64,000 nucleotides of DNA from Rutstroemia sp. NJR-2017a BVV2 (Eukaryota; Ascomycota; Leotiomycetes; Helotiales; Rutstroemiaceae). Within the stretch, counting starts at the first letter, position 1, and each line of letters begins with the position of its first letter. The stretch spans positions 248,001 through 312,000 of the forward strand of contig NJPS01000048.1 in NCBI GenBank assembly GCA_002946415.1. Reading direction: 5' to 3'. Shown here in pieces: positions 1 to 11,600 of this stretch. Below the pieces are notes generated by a model. It did not search any database. It was not told where the DNA came from and saw nothing but the letters and a program-made list of their open reading frames with translations. The position numbers and the translations under genes were made by a program.

Positions 1-28
1 ATTCTTTTACTAGAAAGCAATCATCAAA

Positions 29-1322
29 ATGAAGTTCACGCAGGTCGCACTTCCTCTCCTCTTCTCCGGCGCCGCCATCGCCGCACCAGCCGTGTCCAAG
101 ACCATCAACGCGAGATCGACTAAAGTCTGCGGCCAATGGGACAGTGTTGTTACAGGATCCTACACCATCTACCAAGATCTTTGGGGTCAGGGAAACGCCG
201 ATTCTGGTTCGCAATGCTCGACTGTTAATTCGATGAGCGGCGAGTCTGTCTCTTGGTCTACATCGTGGAGCTGGACTGGTGGATCGAGCGACGTCAAGTC
301 GTATGCCAATGTTGCGCTTACCAAGACCGGATACCAGCTCTCGTCCATTTCTGCCATTCCTGGTGTTTGGAAGTGGAGGTGAGAACTTGTTGGATATACA
401 TGTGACGGGTTCCAGCTAACCATGATGTAGCTACACCGGAAGCGACATCGTCGCTGACGTTTCATGGGATTTGTTCACTGCGTCCACAGCCGGCGGAACT
501 AACGAGTTCGAGATCATGATTTGGTTGGCTGCTCTCGGAGGTGCTGGACCTATCTCCTCTACTGGATCCCCAGTTGCCACCGCTACCATTGCTGGATCTT
601 CCTTCAAGTTGTACTCTGGACCAAACGGAGACACCACTGTCTACTCTTTCGTCGCTGTTGATGAAGTTACCTCTTTCGATGGTGACCTTATGGATTTCTT
701 CGACTACTTGGTCAAGAACGAAGGATTCTCCACCAGCCAATACCTTAACACTCTCGAAGCCGGAACTGAGCCTTTCACTGGTACGTGCTCGCTTTCAACC
801 TCAAGTCTTTGCACGGATAATGCTAACATTTCCCCAGGATCCAATGCCGTCTTCAGCGTCTCCGCCTACAGCGTATCAATCTCACAGGGAAGTTCCACCT
901 CTACCAGCAGCACCGCAGTCGTTAGCAGCGTAGCATCCTCAACCTCCACCACCGCCCCATCATCCACCGTCATCTCATCCGCAGTATCCACCTCCACCTC
1001 CAGCACCCTCCCATCCTCAACCCAAATTGCCGTTCCATCATCCACCCTCAAGACCTCCTCAACAAGCACATTCGTCGCCCCATCTAGCAGCTCCACCGCA
1101 GTAGTTTCCACTGCCTCAAATTCCGCATACACCGCTCCTGTCCCTACAACCACCTCCACCAAGGCAGCAGTTGCTCCATCAGTCACGTCTACAGTTGTTT
1201 CTGCCCCATCTTCAGCACAATACACTCAGCCAGCATACTCCGCGTCTTCTGTCATCTCATCCGTTGTAGCTCCTTCTTCTACTGCTGCCCCAGAAGGAGA
1301 TGATGATGTCTGCTACGAGTAA
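29..1322 (+). CDS. Secreted GH12 endoglucanase/xyloglucanase with long Ser/Thr tail
   Basis: Three exons (29-378, 431-780, 838-1322) give 394 residues. The second intron (781-837) is 57 nt and stop-free, but its GTACGT donor, TGCTAAC branch site and CCCCAG acceptor mark it as an intron. Residues 1-18 form a signal peptide ending in AIAAP. The core matches glycoside hydrolase family 12: NEFEIMIWL carries the likely nucleophile Glu144, and AGTEPFTG the likely acid/base Glu230. This family cleaves beta-1,4-glucan or xyloglucan outside the cell. From about residue 245 there is a 140-residue Ser/Thr/Ala tail, probably O-glycosylated, ending in an acidic DDDVCYE rather than a GPI signal or cellulose-binding module. 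GH12 enzymes are usually about 240 residues, so the tail is extra. The substrate cannot be told from sequence. The promoter lies outside the window. Confidence 0.9.
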
Positions 1323-2171
1323 ACAGCACATACGATTTGATTTTAGCGACATAACATGGCGTACCGAAGTGGATCTTTCTATATAGTATTAGTGCTAATT
1401 GTGTGGGGTACAGTGATTCGAGATATTTTGAGACCGCGATGGATGAAGTTGCCATTATCGATCTCTTTGTCGATGTGGTGACTCCTTAGTCTATGGCGGG
1501 ATGGATTTTGTATATATATTTACTTTCTTGTAGAATGGGGATAATGGATGGCGGGTACAGTATCGTGGATAGTCAAAATGTATACCATTTCTAGACCAAT
1601 GCTGATAGTCTTCAATGAAGTGGTGGTCTCCGTGTGATCGAACCTGTCCCGAAGTTTAGTAGCTCTAGCTTCTGTCGAGGCCTGTCCGGGGAGTCTTACA
1701 AAGTATACTGTATTATTGTCTTTGGCACCTATCTATATTCCTGACTCTTCATTATCCAGCCTTTCCCTACAAGGCCAGAGTTGACCCTCTGATGCCAGTA
1801 TCAGCGACATATCCCAGTCAGCACACCTGACTCCTTACTCAACTAAACCAAGCAGAGAACTCTTGCCGCGAGACTGCAATCATCGACTGAAGTCCTTCCG
1901 TATGGGCACACGCACATCCTAGCTTCGCCAACGTCATCCCTTCACCCACACCACCATCATCAGAAGTTTCACCCACTTGACACATACTCGTTGCAATTCT
2001 ACGCCTGTCGTTGGAGGTCGTTGTCTGATGAGACAGCCTTACCATTTCCTGCGGAAGCCGGAGGACACCCAAGACTTCTCCGTAAATACACGCCAACTCC
2101 TCACAAGACGCGAAACTCCATAGCAATGGATCCCGATCATAAACTAGCAGAGAATAGACAGCTGCTGACAG
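1323..2171. other. Intergenic, between convergent genes
   Basis: This stretch holds the 3' flanks of the GH12 gene and of the HET gene, which face each other. I see only short chance ORFs and no RNA gene or repeat. Confidence 0.6.
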
Positions 2172-4661
2172 TCATACAATCGTTATTGTATGACTCTTTG
2201 CATTAACGAACAAATGGAATCCTCGATATAGCACTTGGTAGTAGCCAAGGCCAACTCGTTGATAAAAGTTTTGGTTGCCTGGCAGCTGTTCCAATAGAAG
2301 CCACCAATGTCGTTGTCCATAACTCTTGGTGTCTATAGTGACTCCGATTTTGAGACAGCAAAATATTCTGCTGCCATTGGATGCAAATTGGCATCCACAA
2401 TTTTGATCGGAGCATGATCCTTTGACCCAGCAAGAGTCGTATGTGCTCTCTTGACGGAGCGGAAGGCCAGATAATCTCACATCACCGAGGATCTCATAGC
2501 TGTGCCGGCCTTGACCAGTTCTCGATCGGACCAGGACCAGTTGTTCAGCGTGTGTTCTTGGAGCGTTTCCATTTGTTCCATTATATTCGCTTTTGTATTC
2601 TTGCGGAATCGGGATGACATTGAGATGGACCGGTACAACCTCCCCACGGACATTGACCAATCCTTCACTGACCTTGCCTGTAAGGTCGAACCTAGAAGCT
2701 CTGCATGTAGCTTGTAGAATTGTTATACTAGACTTGAAGTGAAACTGGTAGCTTTCTCTAAAGTATGCGATGCCACCGTTGATTGATGCCCAGGACCATG
2801 TGGGAGCAGTGTAGACCAAGGGTCTTTGGGGCAAGACTAAATATAGCGGTTTGACGTACCACAGTAGGCCTTGTGGGAGGTCATCGAGCCAAATTCCAGC
2901 CAGGTAAGTACTTGGCTGCATTTCCATATATTCTGCCACCAAACTGGCAAGGCCCGATATAGCGCTAAGTCTGTCGTTCTGTTTCGTCAACTGTCGAGCC
3001 GAGTACAGTTCCGCGATGGACCGCCAAGCGTAATAAATGGAGCCGGGAGTAAAATTCGTCAGGAAATCTGTGACATGAGTACTTACTCTCCTCATCCTCA
3101 GGGACAACATTCCCAAACGTTTCAGGAGGTGGCAGTTGCATAGAAGCTCTTCCAAGTTTGATAACCCGCAGCGCTCGATATGCCAGTCTCACAAGATCAT
3201 ATCCCGGACTGCCATCTTCACATTTACTACATGTGTTGCAATCCCACCGAATCCCCTCTGAAGTAAAACGCAAGATCCGATTGGGGAGGATGCTTTCCTG
3301 AAGTGCCCATCCTCTTGTTGAAAGTACATCTGTTAACCTATCGACATTAGGCTCTGTGCATCTTATCCACCCCGGTGGAGATATGGTCGAAACGACTTTT
3401 TGATTCAGTTGAGTCCAATCTCGTCCATATGACCCCAAAAATCCATCAATGCAACTTGAAGAATGGTCAGCAGCAATTGTAAGGTGGCTTTTGGAGTAAA
3501 TTTGTCTCATTTTGCTCGCTTCCTCATGCCAGTCCAGCTCGTCAACATCATTTTGTATAATGCACAGTGCATTAACCCACAGGTATTGTAAACCAATATC
3601 ACGGCATACCCTTATTGCATCTTGTATCGTCTGATACAGTTGTTAGCAGTGCCATCTAAAGCTGTTTTAATTTCAGAGAGGTGACGAACCCGTGGTAACT
3701 CGGTCAGAGTTATACCGCGCTTGCTCGACTCGATATTTTCACGTGTTGACACAAAAGTCCCTTTCTGTGGTCCCCAGCAATAACTTAGAGCTGCATATTT
3801 CATGGGCTTCGTAGAGGGAAAGCTGTTGATGTCAAGTAGACGGAGCTGGCCATGATCCTGACTTCCAACATAAAGCAACCGACGAGGCACAAAACTTGGG
3901 TCAGGTGCATGACAGATAGAGTGACTGTCCTCGCACTTCTTCAGCCATGCCCGTGACAAAACATTTCTTGCCTCCGTCAGAGACCCCGTCAAGGTTTGGA
4001 TTGTATTGTCAAGTACAGCTCTTTTCGGCAAATCTTTGCACAATTAAATATTTCAACATCATATACACTCTTTACAGCGGGTGAACAACGTACCTAGAAG
4101 TTTCAGCAGCTCGAAACCCGTGCTCGTAGAAAGGGAGATTCTTAGAATCCTGCATGTCGACCCATTCTCTATTGCAATGCATAGCTTCGTCTGAATCCGT
4201 ACCTTCATCTTCTCAATGTGCACCATCTTAGTTGCGAGTGAAACGCTAGCGATTGCATCGACAACCAGCTCACATGATCGGCAACATCCAAAGCGTGCAA
4301 TTTGGTCGTAGGCAACAAGTTCAAGCCGAGCCGATCTGCGTCCCTGAAACAGGCACATAGCATACGAGAGCTTTAGTGATGTCCATATTTTGTGTGAGCT
4401 CTTAAGATGCTTGACGAATGATAGGATCTCGTGGCTAAGATGGTTAAGAATTATGCGCCTCGATTTGCTGTCGCGGTATCTACGAAATAATGTAAATGTG
4501 AGTCTTTCGAGATGAGGGTACGGACCGGCTGCAAGATGATGCGAAACTCCTTGAGAGACAAGGAGGTTCTCAATCAGTTGGGACCATCGTGGAAAATCTC
4601 CAATGTTACTTAATAGTGGAATATTTGTTCGCCTTGTAGCCAACAATTCAGCAGACGACAT
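2172..4661 (-). CDS. HET-domain protein with gag-like N-terminal region
   Basis: Exons on the minus strand are 4661-4094, 4033-3690, 3630-3087 and 3067-2172, giving 783 residues if a 19-nt segment (3086-3068) is removed. The HET (heterokaryon incompatibility) domain is clear: YAALSYCWG at about residues 269-277, then after the 59-nt intron DAIRVCRDIGLQYLWVNALCI, a conserved WHEEASKMRQIY block, and GWALQE further on. The region after it (WRSIAELYSARQLT, DRLSAISGLA, AGIWLDDLPQGLLW) is the usual HET-protein C-terminal part. HET proteins trigger cell death when incompatible fungal cells fuse. Residues about 15-105 instead resemble the gag/UBN2 region of copia-type elements (WSQLIENLL, RYRDSKSRRIILNHLS, KIWTSL), so the N-terminus may derive from a retroelement. 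The 19-nt segment starts GTAAGT and ends CACAG, far shorter than a normal intron, so a frameshifted decaying gene is the alternative. Confidence 0.8.
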
Positions 4662-5462
4662 CTTCCTATTGACAAATATCGGATCAAGTCGAAAGAGATC
4701 CGCGATACCTCGAAGAAGAGTAGCAATATAGCTTGAGATTCCTTGAGCAAGAGGCAGTGCGTTGTGCGCGGAGACTTGACCTAGTGTCGAAGATGACCCG
4801 ACATATTCTTGCGACTGAGGCTGACAACTTGTACTAGTAAAGATGTGAGGCTACACCACCTTTCCAAGCCATTTCCCACCGTAACACCAACATGAATCTC
4901 ACCGACTTTCCGCATCTTCCCCCTTATACCTCCCTAATCCACTCTGCAGCGGCTAATACTGCAACTGCCGCTCGCTCAATTCAACATCTCATGCGAGTAA
5001 GATGTGCATGAAAGAGGAGTGCAGGCTGTGCAGCCGTACAGGAGGAGGAGGCGGAGAGCAATCGACTTTGCATTGAAGATCGTCTTTCATTTACTGCATT
5101 GAGGCAATACGACGTCGTTATGCCTAAGACTTGTGGCTGCATGTGTGGTTTTGGAAGAATTGGACTTGAGAGTTGAAAGGCTAGAGAATCAGAGCGTTGA
5201 GAAGTGTAGAATCGGTAGGGTATCTTGTATTAGGCGCATGCATTTAGAAAATATATGAGGAATTTCTGAATTGAATCGCTGCATCTTGCACGTCCCGATA
5301 GAAATCAGCTCATCAATGAGATGTAAATATACTCAGGCATGATGGAAGCTTGCAGATGTCAAACGATGCTGTACTCCATTACCAAGGTCAAAAATCGCCG
5401 AGACATTCCAACGTCGTACAAGAAGTATGACCATGTGATATTACATGTCTAGATCATCTCAT

Positions 5463-6355
5463 TTGTTGCATACCTGAAATCTTGAGTGTTCTGCAGAGTC
5501 TGCACTTACTTGATCAGTGTTTGCCCGCTCCTGAGTTGCTCACTCGCTGAGCTCTCGTCGATGAGATGCTCAATGAAAGTAGGTTCGCCCAATAAACCAT
5601 CGGCTCCATATGAATTAGATTTCAACATTGTTGCATATCTGCAGTGAAACCCAAACCTTTTTTCAACGCTTGGAGCTAGGCTCTCACCAGAGTAAAGCTT
5701 GCGGAGCTCAATCACACAGAGCAGAGTCAGCAGACGCTCTCTGATCACAACGCTTAGGAACTTAGCACAAAGATAGGCTCGGGGTTGCCTATCTAAAATG
5801 TCTTTTGCTCGATATCACTCGTGATTTTCTCATGAATTTTGTTGTGATTGTCTCAAGGGTGGACGCGCGTGCGGCACTCTGATAGTCACGATACTCCAGT
5901 GAGCTACAGCGCGCAAGATACTTTCATCAACACGCAGACTAGACACGCAGACTAGACACGCAGACTAGACACGCAGAATAGAATACAATTAACATGAGAT
6001 ATAACTCGCACAATACTACCTCGAATTCGACTCATTAATTTGCGATTGTGCAAGTTGTCCGATAGAAAATATGATTGGATGCTCATCACATGATAATGAG
6101 CCCTCATATTTTGTTGCATATCTCAATGTCGTCCGTTAATTTTCTTTGCGATTTTACGGATTTGCGGATTGTATTTTGCGGACCGTCAGACCTGTGAGCA
6201 TGGTAATTGGGGAGCATCACCTGATATCCTATGGTCTCTCTCGTTTGTTGCATATCTAGCTGTCGCCAGAAGCTTTGACTCTGTTAGGGTTTGGGATCAG
6301 TAATTGATTGGCTCGGCATCAGCTGATGAGAAATCCTCGGGTTGTTGCATGTCTG
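5463..6355 (+). repeat. Degenerate composite repeat ending TTGTTGCATRTCT
   Basis: TTGTTGCATATCT or a one- or two-base variant occurs at 5463, 5628, 6111, 6245 and 6342. In the last three copies it is preceded in the same order by ATTGG, then 5-6 bases later the palindromic core ATCANNTGAT (ATCACATGAT at 6085, ATCACCTGAT at 6216, ATCAGCTGAT at 6318), then 15-20 bases. The two upstream copies have looser CATGTGAT and CATATGAAT cores. This is a roughly 50-bp unit repeated at irregular spacing. Confidence 0.65.
5930..5981 (+). repeat. 13-bp tandem repeat, four copies
   Basis: The unit ACACGCAGACTAG is repeated four times head to tail; the last copy has one change (GAATAG for GACTAG). It lies in gene-free DNA and is probably a slippage minisatellite. 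Confidence 0.9.
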
Positions 6356-8044
6356 AATTTGTGTTTTTATTGAACATGTTCAACAAGCTCCCATCCAGAC
6401 GCTGAAGTCAATAAGCTCGAGTGGACCAAAAAGCTCAATAAAGGGCGACACAAAATCGAATACCAACAAGTTAGAATCGCCCTCGTTGCCTATAGGCATA
6501 AGTTTGCGTTATTTTGGTTTGCACAAATGGTTTGTTTAGCTTTACGGTAACCTTATAGGCTCACTGGCGTCGCTGGCTTTTTTCGTGTTGTCATCAACAC
6601 TCGCATCAACACTGTGAGCCGGACAGCACTTTTCACTCTGGTCTGTAGCTCTCATTCAACCAAAACTACAGAAGCAGTGGCTTAAGCGCTGCTGTATCCT
6701 TTTTTCATGCTTACGGACACTTGTAAGGGGATATTCAATTGAAAGACCAAGGGTAGAATTGGCTTACTTGCTCTCTGGAGCAATCTCCAGCCTATTCCGA
6801 AGCCGGATGTCCCAGTCTGCCTTATGAAAATTTCCTTCATCATAACGTCTCATTCGGGCTACTCCACCTAATCCGAGTAAAACCGGCGGGCACTGGACAC
6901 TGATGGCTTCGCCGCATTCTCCAGCCTTCAGCCTCGAAGCCTCAAGTCTCAAGCCACACAGACCTGGCTGTCCTCTTCAATACAAGTTCCTGCCACAAAC
7001 AATTTTCTCATCTTTTCGATACGAAAAGCGACATTACACAACGTACAAACTCCCAATCTGACGTCAGCGTCCACAATGAGACTCTCATGATACGGGCAGC
7101 AGGAGATTGAGACGTTGGGTTATGATATGATATTGGGTTATATCGTGGCTGTGCTGTGGCCCCCAAATGATGGGATTTGGAGATTTGATCACTCGATGAT
7201 GACAGATGACAATGCGAACAGACAAGCGGAATCTCGGAGTCTCCTTGGGTTACAATCCCTCTCGTGCAGTAAATTTGATTGGATGAGAGGAAGCATTAGC
7301 TCCCGCAGTCAAACGGAAGGGGCTCTTACCCTTCTCCAAGCCTGTGAGCCAACCAACCCATGGAGAGCTGAAGGGACTTCCTTCCGGGAATCTCCTATGG
7401 CACAATGAAGCTTGTGGAGGTCTGCATAATCTGTAGAAAGTGGGGCATGAATAGGCATGATCAGGCAAGTGAGACCTTTGTCATATTTTTCACAATCTTT
7501 TCATTGTAAATATGTGGCGCAAGATGTTTCCCGCTCTTGAGGCGTTCCGCTGAAGAGATGTTCTGTGAGATAAGGAGGCTTTTTACCATTTTGAGATTTG
7601 CTATACGGAATACAGCGGAAACGTGATGAGATGAATGCTTTCTTGGTTTGAAATGAATAGTTTCATAGCCTTGTTGAGGGTTGTTAATGATCGATTCTTC
7701 TTGCCACATGATGTCTCCCAAGGCTCCCTTCTATTCACACAGCGATGTTCGCAGTACACGTGAGTTACGTAGAAGGCTGGCAACCATACATATATACACT
7801 TCATTTTCTGTCTTTTCATTTGTAGTTCAGTATCTGAGATTATCCAATCCTGTATCTCATTCACAACCTACTGCAGAACATAGTTGGATTTCTACATCTC
7901 AGACGGAAAGCGAATCACACATCAGTTTTCGAACATCAGGGGTTGCCAAATTGCCTTATACTGTTACAAGTTCACATCTCAACCACAACTACATCAACAA
8001 TTTACCACCCGCTTCCAAGAGAATTTCATTTGCCATCTTTCACA

Positions 8045-8620
8045 ATGCCGTACAACAATAACAATAACGGCTACTTCGAACGTGACCGGCACGGCCGCGA
8101 CGGAATTTTCTTCCGCAGCAGCAGCGCCCGCCGCCGCTCACTATCCCAACCCCGCCTCCCCGAACTCTCATACACCGCCGAACTCGAGAACAGTAACGCG
8201 CTTCTTGCCTCCGAAAACCAGACGCTGAAGACCCAACTCAGCATCCACGAGACCCGCACACGTACCCAGTTTAGCGAGATCGGCCGTCTCGAAGACCGCA
8301 TCCGCCAGCTCGAACTCGCGGCCACGGTGCGCGAACGCGACTACTGTGTTCTAGAGGACAGATTCGAAGCCACGGCTGCGCAGAGGCAGGCGGCGGAGGA
8401 GAAAGCCCGCTTGTTGAAGAGGTGGACGCCGACGAGGTTTGAGGATAGTGCGTCGAGCCAGCGGTTGGAGGCGAGGATTGAGGATTTGAGAGCTGCGGTC
8501 CAGGAGCGGGATGAGCAGATTAGACGTTTGGATGTTAAGGTTAAGACGAGGGATAAGTCGATTGCTCACCTGAAGAGTTTCTTGGAGGAGTTGGGGTACA
8601 AGGTTGATGTGAATATCTGA
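8045..8620 (+). CDS. Small Arg/Glu-rich coiled-coil protein, hypothetical
   Basis: This is a single-exon gene of 191 residues. The ATG at 8045 (MPYNNNNN) is chosen over the upstream frame because coding-type composition starts there and the preceding 34 codons look like leader sequence. After an Asn- and Ser/Arg-rich start (residues 1-40, RSSSARRRSLSQPR), residues about 45-185 are almost continuous heptad-like coiled coil with many Glu, Arg, Leu and Gln (ELENSNALLASENQTLKTQL, then EARIEDLRAAVQERDEQIRR). No catalytic or binding motif is visible. It is probably a structural or adaptor protein; I do not recognise the family. It lies far from other genes, with 3.4 kb upstream and 3.9 kb downstream free of genes. 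Confidence 0.75.
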   Translation: MPYNNNNNGYFERDRHGRDGIFFRSSSARRRSLSQPRLPELSYTAELENSNALLASENQTLKTQLSIHETRTRTQFSEIGRLEDRIRQLELAATVRERDYCVLEDRFEATAAQRQAAEEKARLLKRWTPTRFEDSASSQRLEARIEDLRAAVQERDEQIRRLDVKVKTRDKSIAHLKSFLEELGYKVDVNI

Positions 8621-11600
8621 ATTGAGAGACGGATGGATGCACAAGGCTGGGAGACGAACGATACGATAATGTAAGAGGTGTTGTGGTACGGTACGATCGA
8701 AAATTTCACGGCTGCTGATGGACATAACCTCGGAGGTTGGGGGCGACGCGATGCAGATGCAACGGCATTGCATATTTTACAGCCTTGCTCTGCTTTTCGA
8801 TATGGCCGAGTTTGGACTTTTCATCTATTGATTCATGCATTATTGAACGGAAGAAGGTAATTCAAGTTCTATATTTTTGTCATTCGGCTTTAACTGACTT
8901 GTTGTAGTTATTCACAAAAAAAAGGGGCGAGGGTTGGGGAGGAGAGTGCGGTTTGTGTTTGCGTGCTGTGGATTTTTAATGTTTTTCTTTTCTTTGCCAT
9001 ACCCAATGTTGTATCTGTAACTTAGTTTCTCTTTTATTTCTATTTTTATTAAATCTTGTATTGTGATATCTAAGCAATTGATGACCCCTCATCATGACTT
9101 GTTGTGATGCTGCTGCCTTCAATTCCATGGTGGGGTGGAGGGGTTGGAGGGGTAAATGGGCGATCCCACGTGATGTCATTGCAGAATTAAGAGTTGGGTT
9201 TTTGGGCAGACTGTATGATTGCCGCGAGGCGTAGTTGACGAAAAGAAAGTGTGGCAGTAGATAGATATGGGATATCGATACAGATATTCTACGAAGCAAT
9301 TTTGGTGGTAGCAAAGTTTGTTGTTGGAACTTGGGCGTCTCGCCCGTCCCTAGTACTACACCGACATACAAATCCTGGATGAAATTTGATAAGCTTCGGC
9401 GACGATTTGATGTAATGGGACACTGGACCGCTTCTAGTCCAATATTCTGATTCGTGTATATCCGCGACTGCATAGTATAAGTCCATCGTACATATGCGCT
9501 GCCTAGATTCATATTCATGCTTCTAGATCTTCGTCTACTCCCCATGCTAATCGTCTAGTCTCCTACCCTCTAGGCAGGAACACAAACGCAATCATCTAGA
9601 CTTTCTGACAGAAAAAGAGGGTGTGCAGTATTCGTACCAATCGCACTAGCAATACAGTATCATATCCACTCGATCATCCGATTCGATGTGAAATCATCCC
9701 TTCCCCATTCGACAATTGTGCATTATCCACATCCCAAGTATGACACAGAAAACTCAATTCACCACACCCTTAGCACGCACGCTTGACGTACATCCCACAC
9801 AGTTGGAGATACAAAGATACTCGGCGCACCTCCTATCCAATGACAGGTGTCCGATTGACTCGTGACTGGACACGTGAAGGCGACTAATTCTAGGCAGGTG
9901 GAACATAAGGAGGCGAGAGGAGTCATGATTCTGGGCGGATGGGATATCCGTCTACTCATTTACTGTATCTGTTATCTATTTTTCGAGTCATATGGTAAGA
10001 CTACGTACTCCGTAGAACAAAGTAAAAACACAACACCCTTTGCACCCTACCCTCCAGCAAGTAGTGTAGGTACCCCGCGCGTCCGTGTCCTTGCCCCCTT
10101 CCCCTCCAAACCACCATACCCACTCCACCGCCTCCGCCTCCCTCCCTCTCTTACAAATTCGCAAAACCAGCAAGCAACACCACACACTCATACGTAGCGA
10201 AAATTTCACCCAAGACCCATTTGCCTAATGCGGATTTCCCGTCCCCAAAATGGTTCGCACGTCAGCATGTGTTCGTAATCACCCTACCTAAATGTTTTTG
10301 AGCCTCAATCCTACCGGGCCAGGATTGGCAAATGGAGATCTCACCGTAGCTTAAAGAAGCGTTGCAGTTGGCTCCGTAGCTATGTAACCACAGCCACAGC
10401 CACAGCCAGAGCCAGAACCAGAACCATGACCGGCCGTTCATGCGTTTCTCCACCGCTGGTTTACTTACTTCGTACGGTACAGCACTGTTGCACGGGCCAT
10501 GCTGCATCGCATCCGTCCTGGCTGCTGCTGCTGCTGTCATCGTACTCCGTAGTCCTGTCATCGTATCGGAGATTTCACGATCCTGCTGTGATGTATGCAA
10601 CCGTGAGTACTGGACACACAGACAATACAGGACAAGGACAACCGAGCAGAGCCACATAGTCCGTTCGCTGACTCCGTGCGTGCGTGCGTGCGCAACGGTA
10701 TTGTTCTGTGCTTTCTGTCTAGCAAATAAGGATTCTGTACCTAGATGAGCTTAAACCTCAAATCCTTAATAAGCATCTCCTTGTCCTGCCCAAGATCCAT
10801 CCCACCCAATACCGCTGACGGGTATGCATTCTCAGCCTCTTTTGTTCCTTGTTTTCTACGGAGAGGAATCACGTTACACGTTACACGTTACAGCGGCGCA
10901 GTCTTTTTTTTCCTTTTCCTTCGCCCTTTTCCCTCTCTTACTGTACTAGGGATTGAGGAGCTACAATTTAGCTCAGGCCACAGGGCTGTTTTCGGCCTTG
11001 GCGATCGCTTTCTTCCTCCACTTTGTGCTACACCATTCCACTCCACTCCCCAGTCATAGTCATTCAGTCACACTTTTTGGTCTGCCACACTTCTGTTCCC
11101 TCCCACTCACTCCTGTATCCTAGCCCGAAACAGGAAACTAGCAAACAGGCACCGCCCCTTTTTTGCTAGCTGCTGTCCTGTAGCAGGTATTGTACTGTAC
11201 TGTACTGCACTAAACACCAGCCAGAATCTAGATAGACCAGACCACACCAGACCAGACAAAATAACACACCCGCCTAGCCCATCTCCCGTTCCCGTTCCCA
11301 TCCCAATTCACATTCAGCTACTCCTCCATTCCTTTCCTTTCCCTCCATTTTCCGTCCTCCACCCCCATCTAATTGGTCCACTCTCTCGCATCGAGAAAAA
11401 AGTTGGGGTCGAGAAGTTTTGCGCATTCACACCCATCCCATGGCCATGCAAGGGAACAAGCAAAGGACGGGATGCGCTGCAGGGTTGCTGTCTTTTTTTT
11501 CCATTTCCTTCTACTGTATCCTACCTTATTCACTGAACTCGGTGAGATCATTGGGAAATAGTGCACACACCACCCGTACCTACATGCTTGCCTGCCGGTG

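Larger units (their letters stand above)
4662..8044. other. 3.4 kb gene-poor stretch with degenerate repeats
   Basis: No convincing coding region was found; the longest open frames (80 residues at 5506-5748 on the minus strand, 97 residues at 7115-7408 on the plus strand) lack recognisable features. The segment contains a 13-bp tandem repeat, a family of composite degenerate repeats (5463-6355), and, next to the coiled-coil gene, its likely promoter and leader. It may be the remains of old mobile elements, but no terminal repeats or transposase remnants were identified. Confidence 0.5.

Noticed and set aside
866..1225. Antisense ORF of 119 codons
   Set aside because: It is the reverse of the low-complexity Ser/Thr tail of the GH12 gene; its Val/Glu-rich composition is a mirror effect.
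8976..9545. 189-codon minus-strand ORF
   Set aside because: Ser/Arg/Gln-rich, no family features, and an unclear start in AT-rich 3' flank DNA.
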